Shown here in pieces: positions 8,388 to 16,568 of a stretch of 64,000 nucleotides of DNA. Under the pieces are notes generated by a model. It saw nothing but the letters and a program-made list of their open reading frames with translations. It did not search any database and was not told the origin of the DNA. The position numbers were made by a program, and so were the translations under genes. How positions within the stretch are numbered: position 1 is the stretch's first letter; each line of letters opens with the position of its first letter. The DNA is from Achromobacter xylosoxidans (GTDB lineage Bacteria > Pseudomonadota > Gammaproteobacteria > Burkholderiales > Burkholderiaceae_B): assembly GCF_002192695.1 (NCBI RefSeq), contig NZ_MTLG01000067.1:124001-188000 (forward strand), in the 5' to 3' direction.

Positions 8388-8822
8388 CTACTTTTCGCGC
8401 GATATGCCGGCGGGCGCGGGCAGGGCGGCCGGGGCCGGCAGGCGGCTGGCGCGCCCGGCCTGTTCCACCGTCACCGCGTCCACGGCGACTTCGCGCAGCA
8501 CGATGCCGGGGGCCACTTCGCCGCCCGCGCGCCAGGCCAGCGGCGGGCCGCCGTCGACGCTGAGCACGGCGGCGCCGTCGGCGCCGGCGGCGATCACGCC
8601 CAGCACGGTGATCTGCGTGCGCATGGCCTCGTCCTTGCCGAACCACAGCGCCACGGGCGTGTTGTCGGCGGCGCGCGGCGCGGCTGCCGATACCGCGGGA
8701 GGCAGGGCGCCTGCCTTGGGCGCAAGCAGGATCGAGCCCCATACGCCCAGGCCTGCGGCCAGGGCCAGCACGGCAAGAACGCGGAACGCGGCGGGCAGGT
8801 TCGGGCGCAGGGTCAAGAACAT
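8388..8822 (-). CDS. gspC: Type II secretion protein GspC
   Basis: Inner-membrane protein that links the assembly platform to the secretin GspD. The 144-residue form starts MFLTLRPNLPAAF, with one membrane span near residues 13-33 and a periplasmic homology region around residues 60-120 (LGVIAAGADGAAVLS, WRAGGEVAPGIVLREV). There is no C-terminal PDZ or coiled-coil domain, so it is a short GspC. The frame is open for 26 more residues upstream, but that extension would place a long tail before the membrane span. It is first in the leftward operon, 130 bp before gspG. Confidence 0.85.
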   Translation of the reverse strand: MFLTLRPNLPAAFRVLAVLALAAGLGVWGSILLAPKAGALPPAVSAAAPRAADNTPVALWFGKDEAMRTQITVLGVIAAGADGAAVLSVDGGPPLAWRAGGEVAPGIVLREVAVDAVTVEQAGRASRLPAPAALPAPAGISREK

Positions 8823-9021
8823 GGAACGGGCGGGCAGGGCGGGTTGCGACGGGCCGACTATAGCGTTGCCACATGACAGGCTTGCGATGGCCAGCGGCAT
8901 TTTCCGCAGCGCTCATCGCGCGGGGCATGCTGTCATCGTTCGTACATGCCTCATGTCTAGCATGCGCTCAAGTCCGGATGACTAAGCCGGGCGCACCTCC
9001 TCTCCAACAGGGAACACCCGC
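8823..9021. promoter_or_regulatory. Divergent control region gspC / phoX with CTGTCAT half-sites
   Basis: A 199-bp region separates the leftward gspC from the rightward phosphatase gene. It contains two exact CTGTCAT heptamers facing each other: minus strand at 8873-8879 and plus strand at 8930-8936. The plus-strand copy is followed after 4 bp by CGTACAT, which matches the second Pho-box half at four of seven positions. Phosphate control is therefore plausible but not proven. No strong sigma-70 hexamer pair was recognised. Confidence 0.35.
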
Positions 9022-10968
9022 ATGCAAGACCTGAACCAAGCCAATCGCCGCCGACTCCTGAAAATGCTGGGAGGCGCGCCGATGCTGCCGCTGGGCGGCG
9101 TCAGCCTGGCCGCGCTGCTGGCCGGCTGTAATTCCAGCGACGACGATGACGACGATGGCGCGCCGCCCGTCACGCCGGTCACTTTCAAGTCCGCTTCCTT
9201 CACGTCCATGGCTGCGCCCTCGCTGTCCCAGCCTGAGCTGATGGCGCGCACCACCGTGGCCTCGGCGCTGGAGCTGACCTTCAGCGACGGCTCCAAGCGC
9301 AGCGTCGAACTGGGCTACGAGCCCTTCTTCATGACAGGCGACGCCGTGCCGGACGGCAAGGGCGGCAGCGTGATCGCCGGCGGCTACTACAACCTGGCCG
9401 GCGCGCCCATCGTCGATAACTCGGTGCCCGCGAAGGCGCGGCAGTTCTTCTCGAACTGTCCGGACGGCATGTCGCTGCTGTCCTTGTCGGAACCGACCAA
9501 GGTGGCGGGCGTGGCCGGCAACGCGCTGTACGCGGTGGTGCAGTTCGAGTACCAGTCCATGGACCAGGCCGGCAAGGACATGTATGGCCTGCTGCCGTCG
9601 CAGATCGCGGTGCTGACGCTGTCGCAGGACCCCAACACGGGCAAGCTCAGCCTGGTGAAGTACCACACCGTGGATACCTCGTCGGTGCATGGCCTGTGGA
9701 TCACCTGCGGCGCGAGCCTCTCGCCCTGGAACACCCACCTGTCCAGCGAAGAGTACGAGCCCGACGCCACCACGGCCAAGGCGTCGTCCTCGTTCCAGGC
9801 CTACAGCCAGAATCTCTACGGCGATCCCGCCAAGGCCAATCCCTACCACTACGGCCACATGCCCGAAGTCACCGTCAATCCGGATGGCACCGGCACCATC
9901 AAGAAGCACTATTGCATGGGCCGTATCTCGCATGAACTGGTCCAGGTCATGCCGGACCAGCGCACCGCGCTGATGGGCGACGATGCCACCAACGGCGGCC
10001 TGTTCATGTTCGTGGCCGACCGCAAGGCCGATCTTTCCGCCGGCACGCTGTACGTGGCCAAATGGAACCAGACTTCGGGCACCGGCCCTGGCGCCGGCAC
10101 GCTGAGCTGGATCAAGCTGGGCCACGCGACCAGCGCCGAAGTGCAGGCGCTGGCCGACCAGTTGAGCGCCGCCGACATCATGGACGTGCGCACCGCCGAT
10201 CCGCTGGATGCCGCCTTCACCAAGATCCGCTATTCCGGCAAGGACAACTGGGTCAAGCTGCAGCCCGGCCGCAACGTGGCCGCGGCCTTCCTGGAAACCC
10301 ACCGCTACGCTGCCATGGCGGGTGGCACGCTGGCCTTCTCCAAGATGGAAGGCACCACCGTCAATGCCAAGGACAAGATCGCCTACAGCGCGATGTCGCG
10401 CGTGGACAGCTCGATGACCGACGGCCTGTCGCCTGGTTTCAAGGTCGAAGGCCCGGCGGCCGGCGCGGTCTACCAGCTGCACATGAAGGAAGGCCAGGTC
10501 GATACCGACGGCAAGGCCATCGACAGCGCCTGGGTGCCGGTGGACATGGCGGCGGTGCCGGAACTGGTGGGCGAAGTGCTGGCCGCGCGCGACGCGCTGG
10601 GCAACACCCACGCCGCCGGCAAGATCTCCAACCCCGACAACCTCAAGTTCTCGGAGAAGCTGCGCACGCTGTTCGTGGGCGAGGACAGTGGCGGCCACGT
10701 CAACAACTTCCTGTGGGCCTACAACGTCGACACCAAACAGTTGTCGCGCCTGCTGTCTTGCCCGGTGGCTGCGGAATCGACCGGTCTGCAGGCGGTGGAC
10801 GAGATCAACGGCTGGACCTACATCACCAGCAACTTCCAGCACGCGGCCGACTGGCAAAGCGTGCACTCGGTGGTGCGGCCGACGCTGGAGCCCTTGGTCA
10901 AGGCCAACTACAAGGACGGCTTCGGCGCGTCGGTGGGCTATCTGACCGGTGTCAAGATCGGCGCCTAG
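9022..10968 (+). CDS. PhoX-family phosphatase, Tat-type lipoprotein
   Basis: Calcium/iron-dependent alkaline phosphatase family (PhoX, formerly DUF839) that releases phosphate from phosphomonoesters outside the cytoplasm. The 648 residues begin with a twin-arginine segment (NRRRLLKML, residues 8-16) and a lipobox LAGC with Cys at 36, followed by six Asp at 40-45. Family motifs are ITCGASLSPWNTHLSSEEY near residue 229, HYGHMPEV and GRISHELVQVMPDQ. It sits next to gspC and upstream of two further exported hydrolases. A lipid-anchored Tat substrate could stay in the inner membrane, reach the outer membrane or be a T2SS client; the sequence does not decide. A terminator follows. Confidence 0.85.
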   Translation: MQDLNQANRRRLLKMLGGAPMLPLGGVSLAALLAGCNSSDDDDDDGAPPVTPVTFKSASFTSMAAPSLSQPELMARTTVASALELTFSDGSKRSVELGYEPFFMTGDAVPDGKGGSVIAGGYYNLAGAPIVDNSVPAKARQFFSNCPDGMSLLSLSEPTKVAGVAGNALYAVVQFEYQSMDQAGKDMYGLLPSQIAVLTLSQDPNTGKLSLVKYHTVDTSSVHGLWITCGASLSPWNTHLSSEEYEPDATTAKASSSFQAYSQNLYGDPAKANPYHYGHMPEVTVNPDGTGTIKKHYCMGRISHELVQVMPDQRTALMGDDATNGGLFMFVADRKADLSAGTLYVAKWNQTSGTGPGAGTLSWIKLGHATSAEVQALADQLSAADIMDVRTADPLDAAFTKIRYSGKDNWVKLQPGRNVAAAFLETHRYAAMAGGTLAFSKMEGTTVNAKDKIAYSAMSRVDSSMTDGLSPGFKVEGPAAGAVYQLHMKEGQVDTDGKAIDSAWVPVDMAAVPELVGEVLAARDALGNTHAAGKISNPDNLKFSEKLRTLFVGEDSGGHVNNFLWAYNVDTKQLSRLLSCPVAAESTGLQAVDEINGWTYITSNFQHAADWQSVHSVVRPTLEPLVKANYKDGFGASVGYLTGVKIGA

Positions 10969-10994
10969 GTTCGCGGCCTGCCTCTGGCTGCGGG

Positions 10995-11025
10995 GCGGCT
11001 TCCTTCGGGCAGCCGCTATTTTTTT
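10995..11025 (+). terminator. Rho-independent terminator after the PhoX gene
   Basis: GCGGCT at 10995-11000 pairs with AGCCGC at 11011-11016 around an imperfect inner stem, followed by TATTTTTTT. It lies 27 bp after the phoX stop. Confidence 0.8.
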
Positions 11026-11039
11026 GCGCATTCCGCGCA

Positions 11040-11072
11040 AAAGAATCCTGATCCGTCGATCAGGCTTTCTTC
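11040..11072 (+). terminator. Second hairpin/terminator in tandem
   Basis: CCTGATC at 11047-11053 and GATCAGG at 11058-11064 form a perfect 7-bp stem with a CGTC loop; outer AAAG/CTTT pairing is possible with a 3-nt bulge, and a pyrimidine tract CTTTCTTCTCTT follows. It is a weaker second terminator behind the first one. The remaining DNA up to 11154 should hold the promoter of the next gene, but no clear hexamers were recognised. Confidence 0.5.
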
Positions 11073-11154
11073 TCTTCGCTTCACGGGGCTTTCACCTTTG
11101 CTGGCCATCATGTGCCCCAGCGTAAAACCCTGTTCATGACAAGAGAAGAGAAGC

Positions 11155-13161
11155 ATGCAAGCATTGAATTGGAGAAGATGGTGCGCGGCCTTGCTGGCGA
11201 CCAGCGCCCTCGCGGGCTGCGGCGGCAGCGACGATGACGACGACACCGAAGCCCCGCCGACCCAGCCGCCGGTAACCCAGCCGGATCCGACGCCCGCCGA
11301 CAAGGTGCTGTTCATCGGCGTCGACGGCCTGACCTACGACGCCATGCGTCGGGGTGTTGCCGACAAGTCCCTGCCGAACATGGCGCAACTCAACGCCACG
11401 CGCGCCTGGACCGGCGGCGTGACGGACGCGCCCACGCAGCAGCCGACGTTGCTGGCGCCGGGCTGGGCGACCTTGTTGACCGGCCAATGGGCCGACCAGC
11501 ACGGCGTGCGCTACAGCGTGCAGGGCGAGACGCTGCAAACGCCGACCCTGTTCCAGCGCGTCAAGCAGGCGCGTCCCGAGGCGCGCAGCGCTGCCGCCTT
11601 CAATTCGACGGTGCTGGCCGGGCTCATCGCGGGCCAGCGCGACGCAGGCTATCTGCAATCGCTGACCGACTGTGCCGGCGCGGACGATTGCGTCGCCGCC
11701 CAGGCGCGCGACCGCATTACCGAAGGCTATGACGTGGTGGTGGCGCAGTTCGGCGCGCCGGAACGCGTGGCCTCGGAGAACGGCTTCGGCTCGGCCTATG
11801 ACGGCGCGATCCGCCAGGCCGACACGGCCATCGGCGCGCTGGCCAAGCAGATCGCCGACCGCAAGGCGGAGCACCCGGGCGAAAAGTGGCTGGTGATCGT
11901 GGCTTCCAGCCACGGCCTGGGCAAGACCGGCGCCAGCGACGGTCGTCCCATGTCCTCGAACAAGACCATCCTGCTGGCCGCGAACCAGCCCGCGCTGCTG
12001 GGCGGCAGCGCCGACGACGCTTCGTTCGACGGTCTGTGGGACAACAACTGGTACGCGCTGCCCAGCGCGGCCGACGTGGCGCCGACGGTGCTGGATCATC
12101 TGAAAGCGCTGCCGGCCGCCGCCAAGTACGACATGGCGGGCACCTCGCTGGCCGGCAAGCTGGCGCTGCGCCACACCGCCGCTCGCACCTCGACCGATAA
12201 CAAGAGCGTGACCTTGAGCTGGGTGCGCGTGGGCGAACCCGCCGGCGACATCGTGATCAGCCGCGACGGCGCGGAGATTGCGCGCGTGCCCGGCACGGCC
12301 GCCGAGTACGTCGACAAGGGCTTCAAGTTCGAGACCGAAGGCGTGCACACGCTGAACTACAGCGTCGCCGTCGGCAACGCGGTCAGCGCGGCGCGCACCA
12401 CCGTGGCCTACACCAAGCCGCTGCCGCTGCTGGCTTCGCTGCGCACCGGCCTGACGATGCTGTTCCCGTTCGAAGGCAATATGACCGACGTTGCCGCGGG
12501 CGGCGGGGCCATCACGCCGTTCGACGGCACGCAGGCGCCGGCCTACGCCGATGCGGGCGTGTTCGGCAAGATGTTCAAGAACGACCGCAGCGCGGCAGCC
12601 CTGGGCGGCTTCAAGCTGGACTACCCGGCAGGCATGCTGGACGCGGCCCAGGCCTTCACCATCGGCTTCTGGTACCAGTCCGACGGCACCGCCAACGACC
12701 GTTCCATCCTGGGCAACAAGGACTACAACTCGGGTGGCAACCCCGGCATCACCATCGCGCAATGGGCGGGCCCGGTGCTGTACTTCAACCTGGCCGGCGG
12801 CGGCTCGCGGGTCGACATTAACAACGTCAAGTTCACGCCGAACAAGCCCGTGTATGTCGCGATGACCGTGAACAAGACGGCCAAGACCCTGACGGCTTCC
12901 GTCTACGACAGCGAGCTGGGCTTCTCGCAACGCACCATCGGCACCGGCTCGGTCGACCTGACCAAGATCGCCGGCGTCTACGGGCCGCACATCGGCCTGA
13001 ATGAAGACGGACGCGGCACCTATGGCGTCTGCTGCGCCGGCACCAAGGGTCCCTACACGATGTATTTCGACGACCTGGCCTACTGGTCGCGCGCGCTCAC
13101 CGAAGCTGAAGTGAAGTCGCTCGCCCTGTCTGGCAAGTCCGTTTCCGAACTGTTTCCCTGA
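11155..13161 (+). CDS. Alkaline-phosphatase-superfamily phosphodiesterase-like lipoprotein with LamG-like domain
   Basis: 668 residues. An N-terminal lipoprotein signal ends in LAGC (Cys 22) and is followed by five Asp (26-30) and a Pro/Thr linker. Residues about 48-340 resemble type I phosphodiesterase/nucleotide pyrophosphatases: VLFIGVDGLTYDAM supplies the first metal Asp and LLAPGWATLLTGQWADQHGV holds the Thr nucleophile region. The usual metal motif S-D-H-G reads S-S-H-G at residues 251-254, so one metal ligand appears replaced. A beta-sandwich linker (about 345-420) is followed by a concanavalin/LamG-like domain (about 430-668) that may bind glycans. Substrate unknown. The gene lies within a run of exported phosphate-releasing enzymes. 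Confidence 0.75.
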   Translation: MQALNWRRWCAALLATSALAGCGGSDDDDDTEAPPTQPPVTQPDPTPADKVLFIGVDGLTYDAMRRGVADKSLPNMAQLNATRAWTGGVTDAPTQQPTLLAPGWATLLTGQWADQHGVRYSVQGETLQTPTLFQRVKQARPEARSAAAFNSTVLAGLIAGQRDAGYLQSLTDCAGADDCVAAQARDRITEGYDVVVAQFGAPERVASENGFGSAYDGAIRQADTAIGALAKQIADRKAEHPGEKWLVIVASSHGLGKTGASDGRPMSSNKTILLAANQPALLGGSADDASFDGLWDNNWYALPSAADVAPTVLDHLKALPAAAKYDMAGTSLAGKLALRHTAARTSTDNKSVTLSWVRVGEPAGDIVISRDGAEIARVPGTAAEYVDKGFKFETEGVHTLNYSVAVGNAVSAARTTVAYTKPLPLLASLRTGLTMLFPFEGNMTDVAAGGGAITPFDGTQAPAYADAGVFGKMFKNDRSAAALGGFKLDYPAGMLDAAQAFTIGFWYQSDGTANDRSILGNKDYNSGGNPGITIAQWAGPVLYFNLAGGGSRVDINNVKFTPNKPVYVAMTVNKTAKTLTASVYDSELGFSQRTIGTGSVDLTKIAGVYGPHIGLNEDGRGTYGVCCAGTKGPYTMYFDDLAYWSRALTEAEVKSLALSGKSVSELFP

Positions 13162-13179
13162 TGTACCGAGGATAGAAAA

Positions 13180-13362
13180 ATGAATATGTCCATGATCCTG
13201 CGCGGTTTCCTGCGCCTGGGCGCGGTGCTGATGCTGAGCGCCACGCTGGCCGCCTGCGGCGGCGATGACGGCGACAGCGACGGCGGCAAAGACCCCGGCA
13301 CCGGCCAGCCCGAAACGCCGAAGCCCGAGCCGACCAAACCCGAATTGCGTTGCGCGCCCTGA
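13180..13362 (+). CDS. Small acidic lipoprotein (60 residues)
   Basis: A 60-residue protein with a membrane signal (residues 5-22), lipobox LAAC with Cys 26, then GGDDGDSDGGKDPGTG and a Pro/Glu-rich tail ending in RCAP. It has no recognisable domain beyond the lipoprotein signal. It lies 18 bp after the phosphodiesterase-like gene and 35 bp before phospholipase C, so it is probably co-transcribed with both. Its acidic post-lipobox linker resembles those of the two larger lipoproteins upstream. A role as chaperone or anchor for the phospholipase is possible but only a guess. Confidence 0.6.
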   Translation: MNMSMILRGFLRLGAVLMLSATLAACGGDDGDSDGGKDPGTGQPETPKPEPTKPELRCAP

Positions 13363-13397
13363 GCCGCGCGCCCACCCGATCCATAGGAATAGAATCC

Positions 13398-15569
13398 GTG
13401 ACGTTCGATAAAGACCAGGTCCACGCCGGCAAGCGCCGCTTCTTGCGCAACGCAGCCGCCTCGACCGCCGGCCTGACCGCGCTGTCGATGTTCCCGCCGG
13501 CCATTCGCCGCGCGCTGGCCATCCCCGCCAACAACCGCACCGGCACCATCAACGACGTCGAGCACGTGGTCATCCTGATGCAGGAAAACCGCTCCTTCGA
13601 CATGTACTTCGGCACGTTCAAGGGCGTGCGCGGCTTCGGCGACCGCATCACCATCCCGCTGCCCGAAAAGCGTTCGGTCTGGGAGCAGAGCAACGGCACC
13701 CGCGTGGTGATGCCGTATCACCTGGACAGCACCCAGGGCAACGCCCAGCGCGTGGCAGGCACGCCCCACGACTACGTGGACGCGCAGATGGCCTGGGACG
13801 GCGGCCGCATGGACCACTGGCCGCGCTACAAGCAGAACCAGTCCATGGGCTACTACAAGAAGAAAGAGGTGGAGTTCCAGTTCGCGCTGGCCGAAGCCTT
13901 CACGCTGTGCGACGCCTACCACTGTTCCACGCACGGCGGCACCAACACCAACCGCCTGTTCCACTGGACCGGCACCAACGATCCGCTGGCCCTGGGCAAC
14001 GGCCCCTCGACCCGCAACCAGTGGGACAGCCTGGGCGCCTCGTCCACCGGCTGGACCTGGAAGACCTATCCCGAGCGCCTGCAGGAAGCCGGCGTCAGCT
14101 GGAAGGTCTATCAGAACCTGCCCGAGAACTTCGGCGACAACCCGCTGGCCGGCTTCAAGCAGTACCGCCGCGCCAACGAACTGGCCGGCAACGGCGCCAA
14201 CGGCGCGCCGTATCCGGCCTGGACGCCCTCCATGGACGCCGCCAACCCGCTCTACAAGGGCACGGCCAACACCATGCCCGACGGCGGCTTCCTGAAGGCG
14301 CTGCGCGAGGACGCGGTCAACGGCACGCTGCCGCAGGTGTCGTGGATCGTGGCGCCGGCCACGTATTCCGAGCACCCCGGCCCGTCCAGCCCGATCCAGG
14401 GCGCCTGGTACATCCAGGAAACGCTGGACGCGCTGACGGCCAACCCCGAGGTCTGGAGCAAGACCGTGCTGCTCATCAACTTCGATGAGAACGACGGCTA
14501 CTTCGACCATCTGCCGCCGCCCGCCGCGCCCTCGCTGAACCCGGACGGCTCGATGGCCGGCGCCTCCACCGTCAACACCGACCTGGAGCGCCACACCCAC
14601 GCCTCCGCCCAGGACGCCGCCGACGACCGCGTCTACGGCCCCGGCCCGCGCGTGCCCATGTACGTGGTCTCGCCGTGGAGCCGCGGCGGCTGGGTCAATT
14701 CCCAGGCCTTCGACCACACCTCGGTGCTGCGCTTCCTGGAAGCCCGCTTCGGCGTGGCCGAGGACAACATCAGTCCCTGGCGCCGCGCGGTGCTGGGCGA
14801 CATGACCTCGGCCTTCAACTTCGCCACGCCCAACAATGAAAAGCTGCCCGACCTGAACCTGCTGACCCGCGCGGGTTCGGACAGCGAGCGCAGCGCGCAG
14901 GAAGCCCTGAAGGCCGTGCCGCTGCCCGATCCCAGCACCCAGGCCAAGCCGGTGCAGGAGCAGGGCGTGCGCTATTCGCGCGCCTTGCCCTACGAGCTGC
15001 ACACCAGCGGCCGCGCCCAGCCCGATACGGGCGCCATGCGCCTGGTGTTCTCCAATACGGGCAAGCAGGCGGCGGTATTCCATGTGTATGACCGCCTGCA
15101 CCTGGACCGCCTGCCGCGCCGCTACACGGTGGAACCGGACAAGCAGCTCGAAGGCAGCTGGGACACCGCGGCCGACGGCGGCAAGTACGACCTGTGGGTG
15201 CTGGGTCCCAACGGCTACCACCGCCATTTCGCCGGCGACCTGGCCCTGGCCCGCACGTCGGCGCTGGCGCCGGAGATCCGCGTCTGCTACGAAATCTCCA
15301 AGGGCGACGTCTACGTCAGCTTCATCAATGGCGGCAAGGCTCCCTGCACCTTCGAAGTCGCGCCCAACGCCTACTACGCCAACCACGAGCGCTGGAAGTT
15401 CACGGTGCCCGCGGGCGGCCAGGTCGAACAGCACTGGGCGCTGGAAGGCAGCCAGGGCTGGTACGACTTCACCGTGCGCCTGGCCGAAGACCCGGCCTAT
15501 CTGCGGCGCTTTGCCGGCCGCGTCGAAACCGGCCGTGCCTCGGTGACGGACCCGGCGATGGGGCTGTAG
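13398..15569 (+). CDS. plcN: Phospholipase C, PlcH/PlcN family, Tat-exported
   Basis: Hydrolyses phosphatidylcholine and related lipids to diacylglycerol and a phosphoalcohol. The GTG start has an AGGAA ribosome binding site and gives 723 residues with a twin-arginine signal (KRRFLRNAA, residues 12-20). Catalytic-domain motifs are QENRSFDMYFGTFKGVRGF near residue 62, THGGTNTNRLFHWTG and NFDENDGYFDH near residue 361. Two C-terminal domains (about 510-720) are the repeats typical of bacterial PLCs. In Pseudomonas the Tat pathway and then the Xcp type II system export PlcH and PlcN, which fits the T2SS genes 5 kb away. The stop lies 3 bp from the convergent LysR stop. The symbol is by family; the head-group preference is not known. 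Confidence 0.88.
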   Translation: MTFDKDQVHAGKRRFLRNAAASTAGLTALSMFPPAIRRALAIPANNRTGTINDVEHVVILMQENRSFDMYFGTFKGVRGFGDRITIPLPEKRSVWEQSNGTRVVMPYHLDSTQGNAQRVAGTPHDYVDAQMAWDGGRMDHWPRYKQNQSMGYYKKKEVEFQFALAEAFTLCDAYHCSTHGGTNTNRLFHWTGTNDPLALGNGPSTRNQWDSLGASSTGWTWKTYPERLQEAGVSWKVYQNLPENFGDNPLAGFKQYRRANELAGNGANGAPYPAWTPSMDAANPLYKGTANTMPDGGFLKALREDAVNGTLPQVSWIVAPATYSEHPGPSSPIQGAWYIQETLDALTANPEVWSKTVLLINFDENDGYFDHLPPPAAPSLNPDGSMAGASTVNTDLERHTHASAQDAADDRVYGPGPRVPMYVVSPWSRGGWVNSQAFDHTSVLRFLEARFGVAEDNISPWRRAVLGDMTSAFNFATPNNEKLPDLNLLTRAGSDSERSAQEALKAVPLPDPSTQAKPVQEQGVRYSRALPYELHTSGRAQPDTGAMRLVFSNTGKQAAVFHVYDRLHLDRLPRRYTVEPDKQLEGSWDTAADGGKYDLWVLGPNGYHRHFAGDLALARTSALAPEIRVCYEISKGDVYVSFINGGKAPCTFEVAPNAYYANHERWKFTVPAGGQVEQHWALEGSQGWYDFTVRLAEDPAYLRRFAGRVETGRASVTDPAMGL

Positions 15570-15572
15570 GCC

Positions 15573-16475
15573 TCAGGCGGCGGTCTGCGGTTCGCGCGCC
15601 TGGAAAGCCTGGGCGCAGGCCTCGCAGATCGCCGCCGTGATGCCCTGGCGCGCATGCTCGCGCCGCTCCAGCATGCCGATGGCGCGGGACATCGGCCCCA
15701 GGTCCTGCGGCAGGGTGAGAATCCGCAGTTCCGGGCTGTGCTGCCAGTTGGAGCCGTTGATCAGCGGCAGCAGCGTCACGCCGACCTCCTGGCGCACCAG
15801 TTCGACCAGCGTCTCGATCGCGTTGAGTTCCAGGAATTCGTTCAGGGGCGCGCCCAGGCGCCGCAGCAGCCGGTCTATCTGCAGGCCGGTGCGCTGGGTG
15901 CGGTCAAAGCGCAGGAAGGGGTTCTGCGCCAGCACCTGGCGCGCGTCCGCCCCGGGCGCCGAGCGCGGCGCGATCACCACCAGCTGTTCTTCATATAGCG
16001 CGGTCCAGCGCGTGCTGGCCATCTTGCGCCCGGCCTCCACCAGGAAGGCCGCGTCCAGCTCGCCGTCCTCGACCTTGCCCGCCAGTTCGCTGGCCTTGCC
16101 CGACAGGATGCGCACGTCCAGCTTGGGGTGCTGTTTTTTCATGCCGGACACGACCTTGGATAGGGTGCCCATGCAGGACACGATGCTGCCCACGGCGACC
16201 GACCCGGCCAGTTCGCCGGGCACGGTGCGCGGCAGCCGCATGCGATCGTAGAGATCCAGCAAGTGCTTGATTTCCGGCAGCAATTCCCGGCCGGCGGCGT
16301 TCAGGATGGCAAGGCGGCCGCTACGGTCGAAGAGTTCGCGTCCCAATTCCGTTTCCAGGGAGCGCATCTGGAAGCTGACCGCGGCCTGCGTCAGCGCCAC
16401 CTGTTCGGCCGCTTCGGAGAAGGAACCGTGGTGCGCGACCGCCAGGAAAGTGCGCAGAAAACGGATGGTACTCAT
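15573..16475 (-). CDS. LysR-family regulator, divergent from the gamma-glutamyltransferase operon
   Basis: 300 residues with an N-terminal winged helix-turn-helix (FSEAAEQVALTQAAVSFQMRS, about residues 15-40) and a C-terminal periplasmic-binding-like effector domain. Regulators of this type usually activate the divergent operon in response to a small molecule and repress themselves. The chosen ATG (16473-16475) has AGAG 6 bp upstream; a frame extension of 11 residues exists but runs through A/T-rich promoter DNA. The gene's start codon and ribosome binding site lie inside an inverted repeat. The likely target is the ggt-gsi operon, with a glutathione-derived peptide or amino acid as possible inducer. 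Confidence 0.85.
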   Translation of the reverse strand: MSTIRFLRTFLAVAHHGSFSEAAEQVALTQAAVSFQMRSLETELGRELFDRSGRLAILNAAGRELLPEIKHLLDLYDRMRLPRTVPGELAGSVAVGSIVSCMGTLSKVVSGMKKQHPKLDVRILSGKASELAGKVEDGELDAAFLVEAGRKMASTRWTALYEEQLVVIAPRSAPGADARQVLAQNPFLRFDRTQRTGLQIDRLLRRLGAPLNEFLELNAIETLVELVRQEVGVTLLPLINGSNWQHSPELRILTLPQDLGPMSRAIGMLERREHARQGITAAICEACAQAFQAREPQTAA

Positions 16476-16491
16476 AAAAATCTCTTTTATG
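16473..16491. promoter_or_regulatory. Inverted repeat covering the LysR start codon and ribosome binding site
   Basis: CATAAAA and TTTTATG are perfect 7-bp arms with a 5-bp spacer. On the LysR mRNA the left arm and spacer carry the AGAG ribosome binding site and the right arm contains the ATG. It could be an operator for autorepression or an RNA hairpin that limits translation. Confidence 0.45.
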
Positions 16492-16509
16492 ACGGAACAA
16501 AATTTCAAA

Positions 16510-16538
16510 TTGATTTAATTAGACCACGGGAGTAACTT
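16510..16538 (+). promoter_or_regulatory. Weak sigma-70-like promoter candidate for ggt
   Basis: TTGATT (16510-16515), 17-bp spacer, TAACTT (16533-16538). The -10 matches consensus poorly, as expected for an activator-dependent promoter. It lies in the A/T-rich gap between the divergent LysR gene and ggt. Confidence 0.3.
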
Positions 16539-16568
16539 CGGCCGCTTACCCGTTATGAGACTAGCCAC

